Shown in pieces: positions 1-8,123 of a DNA stretch of 11,571 nt; position 1 is the first letter of the stretch; each line of letters begins with the position of its first letter. Source of the DNA: Lachnospiraceae bacterium UBA3332. Its GTDB lineage: Bacteria > Bacillota > Clostridia > Lachnospirales > Lachnospiraceae. The stretch is taken from positions 1 through 11,571 of the forward strand of contig DERU01000072.1 in NCBI GenBank assembly GCA_002361095.1. Reading direction: 5' to 3'. The position numbers were made by a program, and so were the translations under genes. Under the pieces are notes generated by a model that saw only the letters and a program-made list of their open reading frames with translations, searched no databases and was not told the DNA's origin.

Positions 1-23
1 CCGCCCGTGCCGCCCTGCCTGCG

Positions 24-1142
24 TTATGCATTTCCGTGCGGGGGCATCCCCATAATCCCTTTAAAATATCGTTCCCATTCCCCGTTCACTTTCTCCGGCA
101 GATATTCCTGCTGCAGCATTGCCGCCCTTTGTCCCATCCTGTCCGCCTTCCCCGGGTTTTCCAAAAGCTGCGTCAGGCAGGCGGCCATTGCCCCATCGTC
201 GTCCGGGGGAACCAAATAACCGTTTTCTCCGCTGCGGATCAAATCCTTGGGGCCGCCGCAGGGGCAATCCGTGGAAATGCAGCAAAGCCCCAAAGACATG
301 GCCTCCAAAAGCGTATTGGGCATCCCTTCCGTAAAGGAAGTAAGCAAAAACGCATACGCTTTTTCTATCCGCTCCGGCACATCCGCCACCACGCCGGGCA
401 TGAAAACCCGCCCCTGCAGTCCCCTCTCTTTGATTTCCTCTTCCAAATTTGTCCGAAGCGGCCCGTCCCCGTAGAGGAACAGACGGCTTTGCGGAAACCG
501 CCGGGCAATCCGCGCAAAAGCCCGGATTGCCATACGATGGTTCTTATTGGCGTCCATCCTTCCCACCGCCACGATATCCTGGGGTCTCTCTCCCGCAAAG
601 CGAGGCCGCACAAACGCGGGATTCAGCGAATTTTTCAAAATAACGCATCGTTTCTGCAGGGCTTTTGGGAAAAAACCCACCGCGTCGGTGGTCTGCATTA
701 CGATTCCGTCCGCCAGCCAAAACAGTACATCGGCCAAAAACCGCATGAGGCGTCCGGGATATTCCTCTTTTGGATCCGCCACCACGGAAACCACCACCCG
801 GGTAGGCAAAAACAGATTCGCGCACAACGCCATAAAATTATTTTTTCCGATGGTGGAAAGCACCAAATCCGCCCGGATTTCTTTAAAAATCCCGCGCAGC
901 TTCCGGTAACGCCTGACCAGATTTTGCACGCGTCCCCCCTCCCCTTTCGGCGCGATGTCGGAAAGCACGCGCGCAGCGCCCTCCGGAAGCGCATACTCAT
1001 TTTCCCTTTGATACTGGGTCACCATGGTTACACGGTATCCCTTGGATACAAAATAGGTGGCCAAATTCACAAATACCCGTTCCGCGCCTCCCTTATGCAG
1101 CGATCCGATATAAAAAGCGATATGCTTTTTTGGGCTTTCCAT
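24..1142 (-). CDS. GT4-family glycosyltransferase (AmsD-like)
   Basis: A 372-residue retaining GT-B glycosyltransferase, probably cytoplasmic, that adds one sugar from a nucleotide donor to a lipid-linked glycan. The N-terminal domain opens with a hydrophobic strand and the glycine-rich GGAERV motif (residues 18-23) near the acceptor/donor cleft. The C-terminal GT4 domain shows GRMDANKN (194-201) and YGDGPL (224-229). The donor-site EX7E motif is E272 to E280 in TEGMPNTLLEAM, followed by TDCPCGGP (291-298). Length is normal for the family and there is no signal peptide or membrane segment. The start is preceded by a purine-rich GGGGGAAGGGGA run, and the gene begins 11 bp after the AsnB-like stop, so the two are very likely cotranscribed. 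It shares the GGAERV and TDCPCGGP motifs with the GT at 3890-5011, suggesting paralogues. Donor and acceptor cannot be predicted. Only 23 bases follow the stop, with no terminator seen. Confidence 0.93.
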   Translation of the reverse strand: MESPKKHIAFYIGSLHKGGAERVFVNLATYFVSKGYRVTMVTQYQRENEYALPEGAARVLSDIAPKGEGGRVQNLVRRYRKLRGIFKEIRADLVLSTIGKNNFMALCANLFLPTRVVVSVVADPKEEYPGRLMRFLADVLFWLADGIVMQTTDAVGFFPKALQKRCVILKNSLNPAFVRPRFAGERPQDIVAVGRMDANKNHRMAIRAFARIARRFPQSRLFLYGDGPLRTNLEEEIKERGLQGRVFMPGVVADVPERIEKAYAFLLTSFTEGMPNTLLEAMSLGLCCISTDCPCGGPKDLIRSGENGYLVPPDDDGAMAACLTQLLENPGKADRMGQRAAMLQQEYLPEKVNGEWERYFKGIMGMPPHGNA

Positions 1143-1153
1143 TCCCCTTCCCC

Positions 1154-3040
1154 CTACTTTCCAATCATCTGCTCATACCACTGCTGAAATACAAAAAACG
1201 ACCAGGACAGCTTGGAATAGTTTTCTCCGCTTCCCTGCCCCACATCCCCGGCTCCCAGCCAGTCCCGTATCATTTGGGGCACATAGTCCGGGTCAAACAG
1301 CCCCTGCCTTTTTAAAAAGGCAGCGTCGCTGTAGGAAAGCAGCCGCTCCTTGAGCGGCCCCCGCAGCCAAACGTCCAACGGAACGCTAAAGCCCTTTTTG
1401 GGACGTTCCAAAAGCTGTCTGGGCACATATTCATAGGCGATGTCTTTTAATATATGCTTTTTGTCCCCTTTGTAATATTTGTAGCGGTGGGGAATCCGGA
1501 ACGAATATTCCATCACCTGCGTATCCAAAATGGGACACCGGGCTTCCAGCGAATATTTCATGGAAGCCCGGTCGACCTTACATAAAATATCCCCGGGCAG
1601 ATACGTGTCCATATCCAAAAGCATCCGCCGAATCTGCCAGTTCCCTACCCGGTACCGGCTCTCCTGCCCGTATTGGCAGGGCAGGTTTCCTTCCTTTTGC
1701 GCCGTCATGCGCTTGGCGCGCAAAGTGTAATTGTTCTCCCCGAACTGGGTTTTGGTCTCCCGGTTACGGTTGCGGGCAATCACCCGCGCCGCAAAAGGCA
1801 GCCGATCTTCCAAACGCCCCCGCCGCAAAACGGGCAGGCCGCAAAGACCATGCACCAAACCGCCGGGCACATCCAAAAGCTGCGCCTGCGCCACCTTTTG
1901 ATACAGATTGTAGCCGCAGAAAAACTCGTCTCCCCCGTCCCCCGAAAGGGCCACCGTCACGTCCCTGCGTGCCAGGGACGAAACCAGCATGGTAGGGATC
2001 TGGGAACTGTCCGCAAAGGGCTCGTCAAAATAGTAAGGCAGGCTTTCCACCAGTTCAAACATCTCCCGATCCCCGATATAAAGTTCCGTATGATCCGTCC
2101 CCAATGCCTCGGCCACCTGCCGGGCATACTGCGCTTCATCATATTTTTTTTCACAAAAACCGATGGAAAAGGTTTTGACAGGCCGCGCGGACTGCTCCTG
2201 CGCCAATGCCGTCATCAGGGACGAATCATAACCGCCGCTCAAAAAAGCCCCCAGCGGCACGTCCGCCGCCATCCGCCTCGCCACCGCTTCCTGTAAAAGA
2301 CGTTTCAATTCCTCCCTGGCCTGCCCGTATTCCTTCACGGGATTTTGCGCCATCCGGCAGTACGTCTCATAAATATCCCAGTATTTCCTGGTGGAAATCC
2401 GCCCCGCCTGCCACTCCAAAACCGTTCCCGGTTCCAGCTTGTACACATGTTCAAAAATCGTATCCGGCGCCTGTATATACTGCTGGAACAAATAACGCGG
2501 CAGCACATCGCGTCGGATGGTCTTTTCAAAACCGGGGCAGACCGTCAGCGGCTTTAGTTCCGAGGCAAAAACCAGCTGCCCCTCCTGCGTCCAATAATAC
2601 AGCGGCTTTTTCCCGATTCTGTCCCGCACCAGGAAGAAGCGTTCCCGCGCCCGGTCTGCAATCGCAATGGCAAACATGCCGTTAAAGCGTTCCACGCAGG
2701 AAATGCCCCACTTTACGTAAGCGGCCAAAATGACCTCCGTATCGCAGTCGGAAAGAAACGGATATCCGGACAGTTCTTCCCGAAGCTGTCTGAAATTATA
2801 AATTTCCCCGTTGAACACCACGCTGACGGCTTTGTCCGGCGTATGCATGGGCTGGTGCCCCAACGCCGACAAATCCATAACCGCCAAACGCCTTTGCGCC
2901 AATCCCATCCGGCAGCCGCCAAAAGGGAAAATCTCCGCCCCGCTGTCGTCCGGCCCCCTGTGGTACATTGTATCGTTCATCACCCGCAGCTGTTCCAGGG
3001 AAATATCCTTTTTGGTAAGAAACCCGCATATTCCGCACAT
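1154..3040 (-). CDS. asnB: AsnB-like glutamine-dependent amidotransferase (asparagine synthase family)
   Basis: A 628-residue two-domain enzyme. The N-terminal class II glutaminase domain starts with MCGICGF, so Cys2 becomes the N-terminal nucleophile. It also carries HRGPDD (27-32) and NGEIYN (78-83). The C-terminal ATP-pyrophosphatase domain has the PP-loop SGGYDSS (268-274) and LSGDGGDEFF (365-374). The start at 3040 is preferred over an in-frame ATG 36 bases upstream because the catalytic Cys must follow Met1 and because AAAGGAG sits just before it. The family makes asparagine from aspartate and glutamine. Members of about 620-640 residues inside polysaccharide loci are instead often thought to amidate a carboxyl group such as that of a uronic acid. 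With glycosyltransferases on one side and a NodB-like protein on the other, sugar amidation is plausible here but unproven, and housekeeping asparagine synthesis remains possible. It lies 57 bp after the NodB-like gene and 11 bp before the last GT. Confidence 0.93.
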   Translation of the reverse strand: MCGICGFLTKKDISLEQLRVMNDTMYHRGPDDSGAEIFPFGGCRMGLAQRRLAVMDLSALGHQPMHTPDKAVSVVFNGEIYNFRQLREELSGYPFLSDCDTEVILAAYVKWGISCVERFNGMFAIAIADRARERFFLVRDRIGKKPLYYWTQEGQLVFASELKPLTVCPGFEKTIRRDVLPRYLFQQYIQAPDTIFEHVYKLEPGTVLEWQAGRISTRKYWDIYETYCRMAQNPVKEYGQAREELKRLLQEAVARRMAADVPLGAFLSGGYDSSLMTALAQEQSARPVKTFSIGFCEKKYDEAQYARQVAEALGTDHTELYIGDREMFELVESLPYYFDEPFADSSQIPTMLVSSLARRDVTVALSGDGGDEFFCGYNLYQKVAQAQLLDVPGGLVHGLCGLPVLRRGRLEDRLPFAARVIARNRNRETKTQFGENNYTLRAKRMTAQKEGNLPCQYGQESRYRVGNWQIRRMLLDMDTYLPGDILCKVDRASMKYSLEARCPILDTQVMEYSFRIPHRYKYYKGDKKHILKDIAYEYVPRQLLERPKKGFSVPLDVWLRGPLKERLLSYSDAAFLKRQGLFDPDYVPQMIRDWLGAGDVGQGSGENYSKLSWSFFVFQQWYEQMIGK

Positions 3041-3097
3041 GAAGCAATCTCCTTTTTTTGATAACCGCCGCCCCAAAACAATCCGGACAAGTGGCCG

Positions 3098-3856
3098 TTA
3101 CAGCAGTTTTACCCCCATAAACTCCTCCCGGTATTCGCAGAAATCCTTGCATTCCTGATCGATACTGTCAATCATCTCCGCATACTTCTCCCGAACCAGC
3201 GCGATATAGTTTTCCCGGTTTCCATACCCCTCTTTGCTCCAAGCAAAAGGGTGCGTAAGAATCTGTACCCTGGGGAAACCCGTAATGTTCGCTTCGTCCG
3301 GATAACCGTACCGCCAAATATGATTGGCGTCCGACATATATTTTACCCGCAGGGGCGTCTGCGGCGTAATGTCAGGCGCAAAGGTAAAAAATTCCTCCTG
3401 ATAAGCGTTGATGATATTGGGCAGACGGATATTCTCCGCCAGCGCCGCCGGTGTGGGACGGTGTATCGAAAACTGCGATATCTCATAGCCAAACATATCG
3501 GACAATATCCGCATTTCCTTCACAATCTGGCGGCGCACCGCCTGCATATCCGTCAGTCCGTTCAGCGCAAAATGCAGGCCGATATGATGCCCTCTTTCCT
3601 TCATATCCCGGATCAAATCCTGATGCCGTTTGGACAAAATATTGTAAGAATTGTTGGTCCATTGAAAAAACCATGTGGAGCAGAAATCCATTTCGCTTTC
3701 CACACAGGAAAGGTCATAGGCCCGTTCCACGCTGTATTCCACATCATGGCGCATAATCACAAAACTGTCCCTGGACAGCGCCTGCGCATAGCCCGTTTCC
3801 CTTCCGGTAGATTGTATCACCCGTATCATTTCCCTGTATTCATCATAAGAAAACAT
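3098..3856 (-). CDS. Polysaccharide deacetylase-fold (NodB-like) protein
   Basis: A 252-residue soluble protein resembling divergent NodB/carbohydrate-esterase-4 barrels found in glycan clusters. Motif 1 appears as MRHDVE (35-40), where canonical enzymes have FDDG, so the metal-binding Asp (D38) is kept but the preceding catalytic Asp is His. Motif 2 is GHHIGLHF (89-96), giving H95, with Asn99 at the position of the usual second His. Later blocks are SIHRP (130-134) and LTHPFAW (200-206), with His201 a plausible late-motif His. There is no signal peptide, so it should act in the cytoplasm on a sugar nucleotide or lipid-linked intermediate. The start has AAGGA nine bases upstream. It follows a GT by 33 bp and precedes the AsnB-like gene by 57 bp. 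The fold call is fairly sure. Actual N-deacetylase activity is uncertain because of the altered metal and catalytic positions. Confidence 0.82.
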   Translation of the reverse strand: MFSYDEYREMIRVIQSTGRETGYAQALSRDSFVIMRHDVEYSVERAYDLSCVESEMDFCSTWFFQWTNNSYNILSKRHQDLIRDMKERGHHIGLHFALNGLTDMQAVRRQIVKEMRILSDMFGYEISQFSIHRPTPAALAENIRLPNIINAYQEEFFTFAPDITPQTPLRVKYMSDANHIWRYGYPDEANITGFPRVQILTHPFAWSKEGYGNRENYIALVREKYAEMIDSIDQECKDFCEYREEFMGVKLL

Positions 3857-3889
3857 ATTTTTCCGTCCTTCTTCCCGCTCTGCAGCCGT

Positions 3890-5011
3890 TTATCGTTGCT
3901 CCTGCCCTGTTGTGCAACATTCCTCTATATAATCCCGCCACTGTTCAAAAATCGCCTGCGCGTTGGCCTTCTCGCTGATTTTCCGTGCCTGTGTTCCCAT
4001 CTGCTCCGCTTCCTCAGGATGCTCAATCATCCAATTCATGGCCTCTTCCAGCGCATCCACATCTTTAATGGGAATCAAAAGACCGTCCACTTTATCCGTC
4101 AGCACGGTTCTGGGGCCTCCGCAGGGACAATCCGTGGCCACGATAGGCAGCCCCAGCGCCATGGCCTCCAGCAGCGCATTGGGCAATCCCTCCCAGTCGG
4201 AAGAAAACACATAGAGCGCGGCGTCTGCCAAATCCTTTTCCAGACTGTCGCTGCCTCCCATCAGTTCCACATAATCCTGGGCCTGATGGGTCTCAATGAT
4301 TTTTTCCAGGATCTCCTTTGTGCCGTCAAAAGAATCCGGCCCGTATATTTTCAGGCAATAGTCCGGATGCTTTTCATGTACCCTGATGAAAGCCTTAATC
4401 AGGTTGGGCTGGTTTTTGAAATCCACAAGCCTGCCGGACTGTACCACCGTCTTGGTGCGCTCCTTAGGCGCCGGCACATCAATATATTTGGGATGAATGG
4501 GATTTAAAATGATCCGGGATTTTTCCTGCAGATGGGGCGCAAAAAACTCCTTTGCGCCTTCGGTCTGGAATACCGCGCCCGCCGCCCGGTCAAACAGCAG
4601 GGCGATCTGCACCTTATCGGTAAAGGAATCGTAATGTCCTACAGGGTCGGTGCGCACGGATATGATCACCGGGATTTTCGTCCCGATTGCGGCGGTCAGC
4701 GCGCGGAAAATAGCCCTGTGTGCAAAAGCAATCAATACATCCGGCGCTTCCTGCTCCATAAATTCCCGCAAATACCGGATACGCAGCAAAAATTTGCGAA
4801 TCCGTCCCTTTTTTTCGTCCTCCTCCCGCAGTCCCACATGCACCCGGCGGATACGCGGATCAATCCAAAATTCATCTTTCCCATACCACTCCGTGGCAAT
4901 CAGAACCTCATAGTCCTCCTGCACAAACTGGTTTGCCAGATTCGTGACCACCCGTTCCGCCCCGCCCTGCTCCAGACAGTTTAAATGAAATGCGATTTTT
5001 CTCTTTCCCAT
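3890..5011 (-). CDS. GT4-family glycosyltransferase (AmsD-like)
   Basis: A 373-residue GT-B retaining glycosyltransferase. It begins MGKRKIAFHLNCLEQGGAER, with the GGAERV motif at 16-21. The C-terminal domain has SGRLVDFKNQPNLIKAF (192-208), YGPDS (223-227), the EX7E pair E274 and E282 in WEGLPNALLEAMALG, and TDCPCGGP (293-300). The reading frame is open for 36 codons further upstream, but that stretch overlaps the preceding GT gene, is Arg-rich and matches nothing. The start at 5011 has AAAGGA eight bases ahead and places the GGAER motif at the normal distance. It lies 22 bp after the previous GT stop. Motif sharing with the GT at 24-1142 suggests an older duplication now separated by the NodB-like and AsnB-like genes. 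Sugar specificity cannot be read from the sequence. Confidence 0.93.
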   Translation of the reverse strand: MGKRKIAFHLNCLEQGGAERVVTNLANQFVQEDYEVLIATEWYGKDEFWIDPRIRRVHVGLREEDEKKGRIRKFLLRIRYLREFMEQEAPDVLIAFAHRAIFRALTAAIGTKIPVIISVRTDPVGHYDSFTDKVQIALLFDRAAGAVFQTEGAKEFFAPHLQEKSRIILNPIHPKYIDVPAPKERTKTVVQSGRLVDFKNQPNLIKAFIRVHEKHPDYCLKIYGPDSFDGTKEILEKIIETHQAQDYVELMGGSDSLEKDLADAALYVFSSDWEGLPNALLEAMALGLPIVATDCPCGGPRTVLTDKVDGLLIPIKDVDALEEAMNWMIEHPEEAEQMGTQARKISEKANAQAIFEQWRDYIEECCTTGQEQR

Positions 5012-5033
5012 GTATCCAATCCTTTCCGGGCCG

Positions 5034-6197
5034 TCACTTCTTTCGCACAATCTGCAGGAATTTCTCCCGGTATGCCTCTTCCGTGAAAACCTGCGCCCGT
5101 TCTTTGGCCGCCGCCCCAAAATGCGCCAGCTTTTCCCGATCCGCCAGCAGCCCCTCCGCCACCTTGGCCATCCGCCGCTCTTCCGCCGTGATGACCAAAG
5201 GATCCAGATTCACCTGCTCCTCCTCGATAGGCGGGAGCAGGATGCCGTATTCGGCTTCCACCGTTTCTTTGGCGTCCAACACCTTTGTAAAATCTTCTGC
5301 CAGAATTTCCGCCGGCCCCGTCATGCAGTTGGTGGAGATCACCGGACAGCCCAGCGCCATCGCTTCCACCATGGCGTTGGGAAACCCCTCATAGACGGAC
5401 GCCGCCACATACAAATCCGCCATTTTCAGCCAGGGAAAAGGGTTCTTCTTACGTCCCGGAAAACAGACCGCATCCGAAATTCCCAGATCTGCGGCCAGCT
5501 TTTTGTAAGCCGAAAAATCGCCGTAACCCACAATGGCAAACCGGGTCTGGGGACGCTTTTGGTGTAACAGATAAAAAGCCTTGAGCAAATGCCAGAAGCA
5601 TTTCACATCATCCTCCCGCCCCAGCGTCACCAATACCTCACAGCCTGCCCAATCCGGCAGGGCATCGTCGGGCAAAAGTGACGCCTCTTCCAGTTCCTCT
5701 ATCCGGTACGGATTGTAGAGCACCTCAACCCTATCCGTACCGCAGGCCTGCCCGGCCAGCTTTGCCAGCATCTTGGAACAGCAGACCAGTCTGTCCGATT
5801 TCCGGGCCACCAGCTGCAGTTCCTTTTTTTTCTCCAAATCAATCCAGCTGCGCAGCCCGCACCAGATTTCCCCCGGCCCCCCGGACGCCAGGTTTGCCCG
5901 GTTTGCCGTGGGTCCAAAACTGTAGGAGATATCGATCTTTTCCGCCCGTTTGATTTTTTTTAGGCGCAAAGCCCTTTGCAGCACACGGAAAACCTTCCCG
6001 GCCTTGCTGTGCATCACCGGCGCATGCAGGTCACAGACATGCAGCCCTGTCAGGTCATAGGCGGGATCCGTTGCGTCAAAAATCGCCACGGTGATATGAA
6101 AATACGGTTCCAAAATCCGTGCCGTGCGCACACAGACCCGTTCCAGCCCGCCCTGGTCGATCTTCGGCACAATCAGAAGCAGATTTTTTTTCTTCAT
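5034..6197 (-). CDS. GT4-family glycosyltransferase
   Basis: A 387-residue GT-B glycosyltransferase. The N-terminal domain starts MKKKNLLLIVPKIDQGGLER, with a GGLERV acceptor-cleft motif at 16-21. The Rossmann-like C-terminal domain has TLGREDDVKCFWHLLKAF (191-208), VGYGDF (223-228), the EX7E pair E270 and E278 in YEGFPNAMVEAMALG, and TNCMTGPAEIL (289-299). An insert of about 40 residues (300-340) separates that block from the final helices. The start at 6197 forms an ATGA overlap with the upstream GT stop, so translation is probably coupled, and GGGGG lies seven bases before it. An ATG two codons earlier (6203) is possible. The longer in-frame extension to 6269 runs inside the upstream gene and is rejected. 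Cytoplasmic, with no membrane segment. Donor sugar unknown. Confidence 0.93.
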   Translation of the reverse strand: MKKKNLLLIVPKIDQGGLERVCVRTARILEPYFHITVAIFDATDPAYDLTGLHVCDLHAPVMHSKAGKVFRVLQRALRLKKIKRAEKIDISYSFGPTANRANLASGGPGEIWCGLRSWIDLEKKKELQLVARKSDRLVCCSKMLAKLAGQACGTDRVEVLYNPYRIEELEEASLLPDDALPDWAGCEVLVTLGREDDVKCFWHLLKAFYLLHQKRPQTRFAIVGYGDFSAYKKLAADLGISDAVCFPGRKKNPFPWLKMADLYVAASVYEGFPNAMVEAMALGCPVISTNCMTGPAEILAEDFTKVLDAKETVEAEYGILLPPIEEEQVNLDPLVITAEERRMAKVAEGLLADREKLAHFGAAAKERAQVFTEEAYREKFLQIVRKK

Positions 6198-7309
6198 TCC
6201 CATTCCCCCGTCTCGTAAAACCGCTGCATCACCGCCGCCTGCGTACCCGTGTCGTATCCTTTCGCGCAAATTTCCTTAACCCTTCCAAGGCGCGGCCGTC
6301 CCGCCGCATCCAGCACCCGTTTCGCCCAGGCGGCGGCTCCTTCCTCCAAAGATGCAAACTCTGCCAGATCGGTGACGCCGGCCTCCCGTGTCACGCTGTC
6401 CGCCACGATACAGGGCAGTCCCGCTGCCTGCGCTTCCAGCACCGTACCCGGAAAGCCCTCGTAAAAGGACGGAAACACAAAACAATCCATCGCCTGATAA
6501 TAATCGTAGACGTTGCCCCGGTTTCCCAGAAAATGCACCCGCCCCGAAAGCCCTGCCGCCTGCGCCTGCTTTTTCACCTGTTCCATGGCAGCGCCCTCTC
6601 CCAACAAAAGCAGATGACTGTCGGGCCTTTGTTTTTGTACTTCGGCGAAGACTTCCAGCAAAAACGGATGGTTTTTGCAGGGATGAAAACGCCCTACATG
6701 CCCCAGCACCAACGCATTTTCCAGATGCAAATGCCTTCGCATCTCTTCCCGGACCGCCGGGCAATACCCGTATTTTTGCGCCGTGATGGCATTGGGCACC
6801 ACCCGCACCCGTCCGCTCTCCCAAGCTTTTTGGCCAAATACCGCCCTCCCCGCCAGCGCTGAAGCCGCCAGGCAGAAATCTGCCCGCTCTGCAAGGGACA
6901 TCCGCAAAAGCTTTGTCGCCACACCTTTCGCGCCGCCGTCCACCCCGGCGCTCCTTGCGTGGGCCACCGTCAGCGGCACGCCTGCCCCTTTCGCTACCGG
7001 CAGATAAATACAAGCCGTGCTGGTCATATGTCCGTGCACACAGGCATATCCCGGATGCTCCGCAAAAAAAGTTTTCCACGCCTCCCGGTAGGCACGCCAA
7101 TTGTAAACCCTGAATTTGGGCAAACGGTAAATATGCCCCCCCAGGCTTTCGATCTCTTCGTCGAAATATCCTTTTTGGCCGGTGTGCACCGCGAAATCAA
7201 ACTGTACCCGCTCCCTGTCCATATTCCGGTATAAATCCATGGTGCGGCTCTCCGCGCCCCCAAGATCGGTGGTGCCCAATACCTGCAGCACCCGAATCGG
7301 ATTTTCCAT
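6194..7309 (-). CDS. GT4-family glycosyltransferase (CapH/EpsF-like)
   Basis: A 371-residue GT-B glycosyltransferase of the group typified by capsule and exopolysaccharide enzymes CapH and EpsF. It opens MENPIRVLQVLGTTDLGGAE, a characteristic start of that group, and continues with VQFDFAVH (35-42), VHGHMTSTACIYLPVAKGAG (91-110) and AHARSAG (116-122). The C-terminal domain has HVGRFHPCKNHPFLLEVF (204-221), GEGAAMEQV (237-245) and the EX7E pair E284 and E292 in YEGFPGTVLEAQAAGLP. The start has GGGGAG seven bases upstream. It lies 64 bp after the DUF2334 gene with no terminator between them, and its stop overlaps the next GT start by ATGA. The family assignment within GT4 is good. The linkage it makes is unknown. 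Confidence 0.93.
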   Translation of the reverse strand: MENPIRVLQVLGTTDLGGAESRTMDLYRNMDRERVQFDFAVHTGQKGYFDEEIESLGGHIYRLPKFRVYNWRAYREAWKTFFAEHPGYACVHGHMTSTACIYLPVAKGAGVPLTVAHARSAGVDGGAKGVATKLLRMSLAERADFCLAASALAGRAVFGQKAWESGRVRVVPNAITAQKYGYCPAVREEMRRHLHLENALVLGHVGRFHPCKNHPFLLEVFAEVQKQRPDSHLLLLGEGAAMEQVKKQAQAAGLSGRVHFLGNRGNVYDYYQAMDCFVFPSFYEGFPGTVLEAQAAGLPCIVADSVTREAGVTDLAEFASLEEGAAAWAKRVLDAAGRPRLGRVKEICAKGYDTGTQAAVMQRFYETGEWE

Positions 7310-7373
7310 AACCTATCTCCCCATAATCGGGCTTTTTTATCCCTGTCCTGCAATTGCCCCATGCCGCATATAC

Positions 7374-8123
7374 CTACCGTCCCAGCATCCGCTTTGCACG
7401 TCCCGCCCACTGCTTTGCAAATGCCATGGCATACTCTACAGCCCGCGCCCACAGCCCCTGTTTTTTGGGCTGCTCCTCCAAAAACGCCGTATAAGGCACA
7501 AACCTGTCCCGGTTTTCCCGGAACATCGTCTCATACCGGGCAAGTTCCTCCCCGGTGCTGTGGTTGGCGTGAATCACCAGCGTGGTAATCCCCTTTCGTC
7601 CGGAAAAACAAAACCGGCGCAAAAAGGAGATCGGCAGATAAGTGATGCCGTCCCTCCGGTAAGGGCCTTTTCCGAATCCGTCCGTGATATAGGAAAAGCC
7701 CAATTCCCGCAAAGCTTTCACGGTACGGCGGTCAAACGTATGTCCCGGAGCCATAAATATCTCCGGACAGATCCCTTCTGCCTGCAGCAGTTTTTTCCCT
7801 TCGGCCAACAGCTTCTTTTGCTCGTCCAAAGACCGCCCCGCAAACTCCGAATCTGCGTTCAGCGGAAACAGACCGCTACGTTTGGTGGCATACACATGCC
7901 GGAAGCCGTGCATGGCAAGTACATATCCTTTTTTTTGCAGCTGCCGCATTCTGTCAAAAAAAGCTGGATTCGGGGGATCGATTTGCAGATTCGGATCGGC
8001 GTTTTGGGGCACAATGCCCAGCAGGGGTACAATCCCGTACTTTTCAAACAACTCGGTAAAAGCCTCAAAACTCTTCCAATCCATATCCGGCGTGATATCG
8101 TCCATCCGCACTGTAATTTTCAT
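7374..8123 (-). CDS. DUF2334 polysaccharide deacetylase-like protein
   Basis: A 249-residue protein of the DUF2334 branch of the NodB/CE4 deacetylase superfamily. It starts MKITVRMDDITPDMDW, giving the acidic DD pair (8-9) of motif 1. Motif 2 is MHGFRHVY (71-78), with the expected H72 and H76 metal pair. APGHTFD (125-131) supplies the third motif, and VIHANHS (183-189) the late His. Unlike the divergent NodB-like protein at 3098-3856, it keeps a full Asp-His-His set, so it is the better candidate for real metal-dependent de-N-acetylation. No signal peptide is present. The start at 8123 is chosen because it overlaps the formyltransferase stop by ATGA and has GGGGAGGA upstream. An ATG seven codons earlier lies within the previous gene. 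The C-terminus (221-249) is a basic amphipathic stretch. Coupling to the formyltransferase suggests they act on the same sugar. Confidence 0.88.
   Translation of the reverse strand: MKITVRMDDITPDMDWKSFEAFTELFEKYGIVPLLGIVPQNADPNLQIDPPNPAFFDRMRQLQKKGYVLAMHGFRHVYATKRSGLFPLNADSEFAGRSLDEQKKLLAEGKKLLQAEGICPEIFMAPGHTFDRRTVKALRELGFSYITDGFGKGPYRRDGITYLPISFLRRFCFSGRKGITTLVIHANHSTGEELARYETMFRENRDRFVPYTAFLEEQPKKQGLWARAVEYAMAFAKQWAGRAKRMLGR

Noticed and set aside
36..1187. A 383-codon open frame on the plus strand opposite the last GT
   Set aside because: The minus-strand product has clear GT4 motifs, while this one is His/Arg/Pro-rich with no recognisable domain. It is a shadow caused by composition.
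3041..3076. A 12-codon N-terminal extension of the AsnB-like protein
   Set aside because: Class II amidotransferases need Cys right after Met1, and the AAAGGAG site fits the start at 3040.
3251..4507. A 418-codon open frame on the plus strand
   Set aside because: It spans the antisense of two unrelated genes and their junction and has no family motifs or good ribosome site.
5012..5119. A 36-codon N-terminal extension of the GT at 3890-5011
   Set aside because: It is Arg-rich, overlaps the preceding GT and would displace the GGAER motif from its usual place near the N-terminus.
6198..6269. A 24-codon N-terminal extension of the GT at 5034-6197
   Set aside because: It lies inside the upstream GT gene. 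The ATGA overlap and GGGGG support the start at 6197.
7310..7373. A possible terminator or promoter in the 64-bp gap between the DUF2334 and CapH-like genes
   Set aside because: There is no stem followed by a U-tract, and no paired -35 and -10 boxes. Only the ribosome site is clear.
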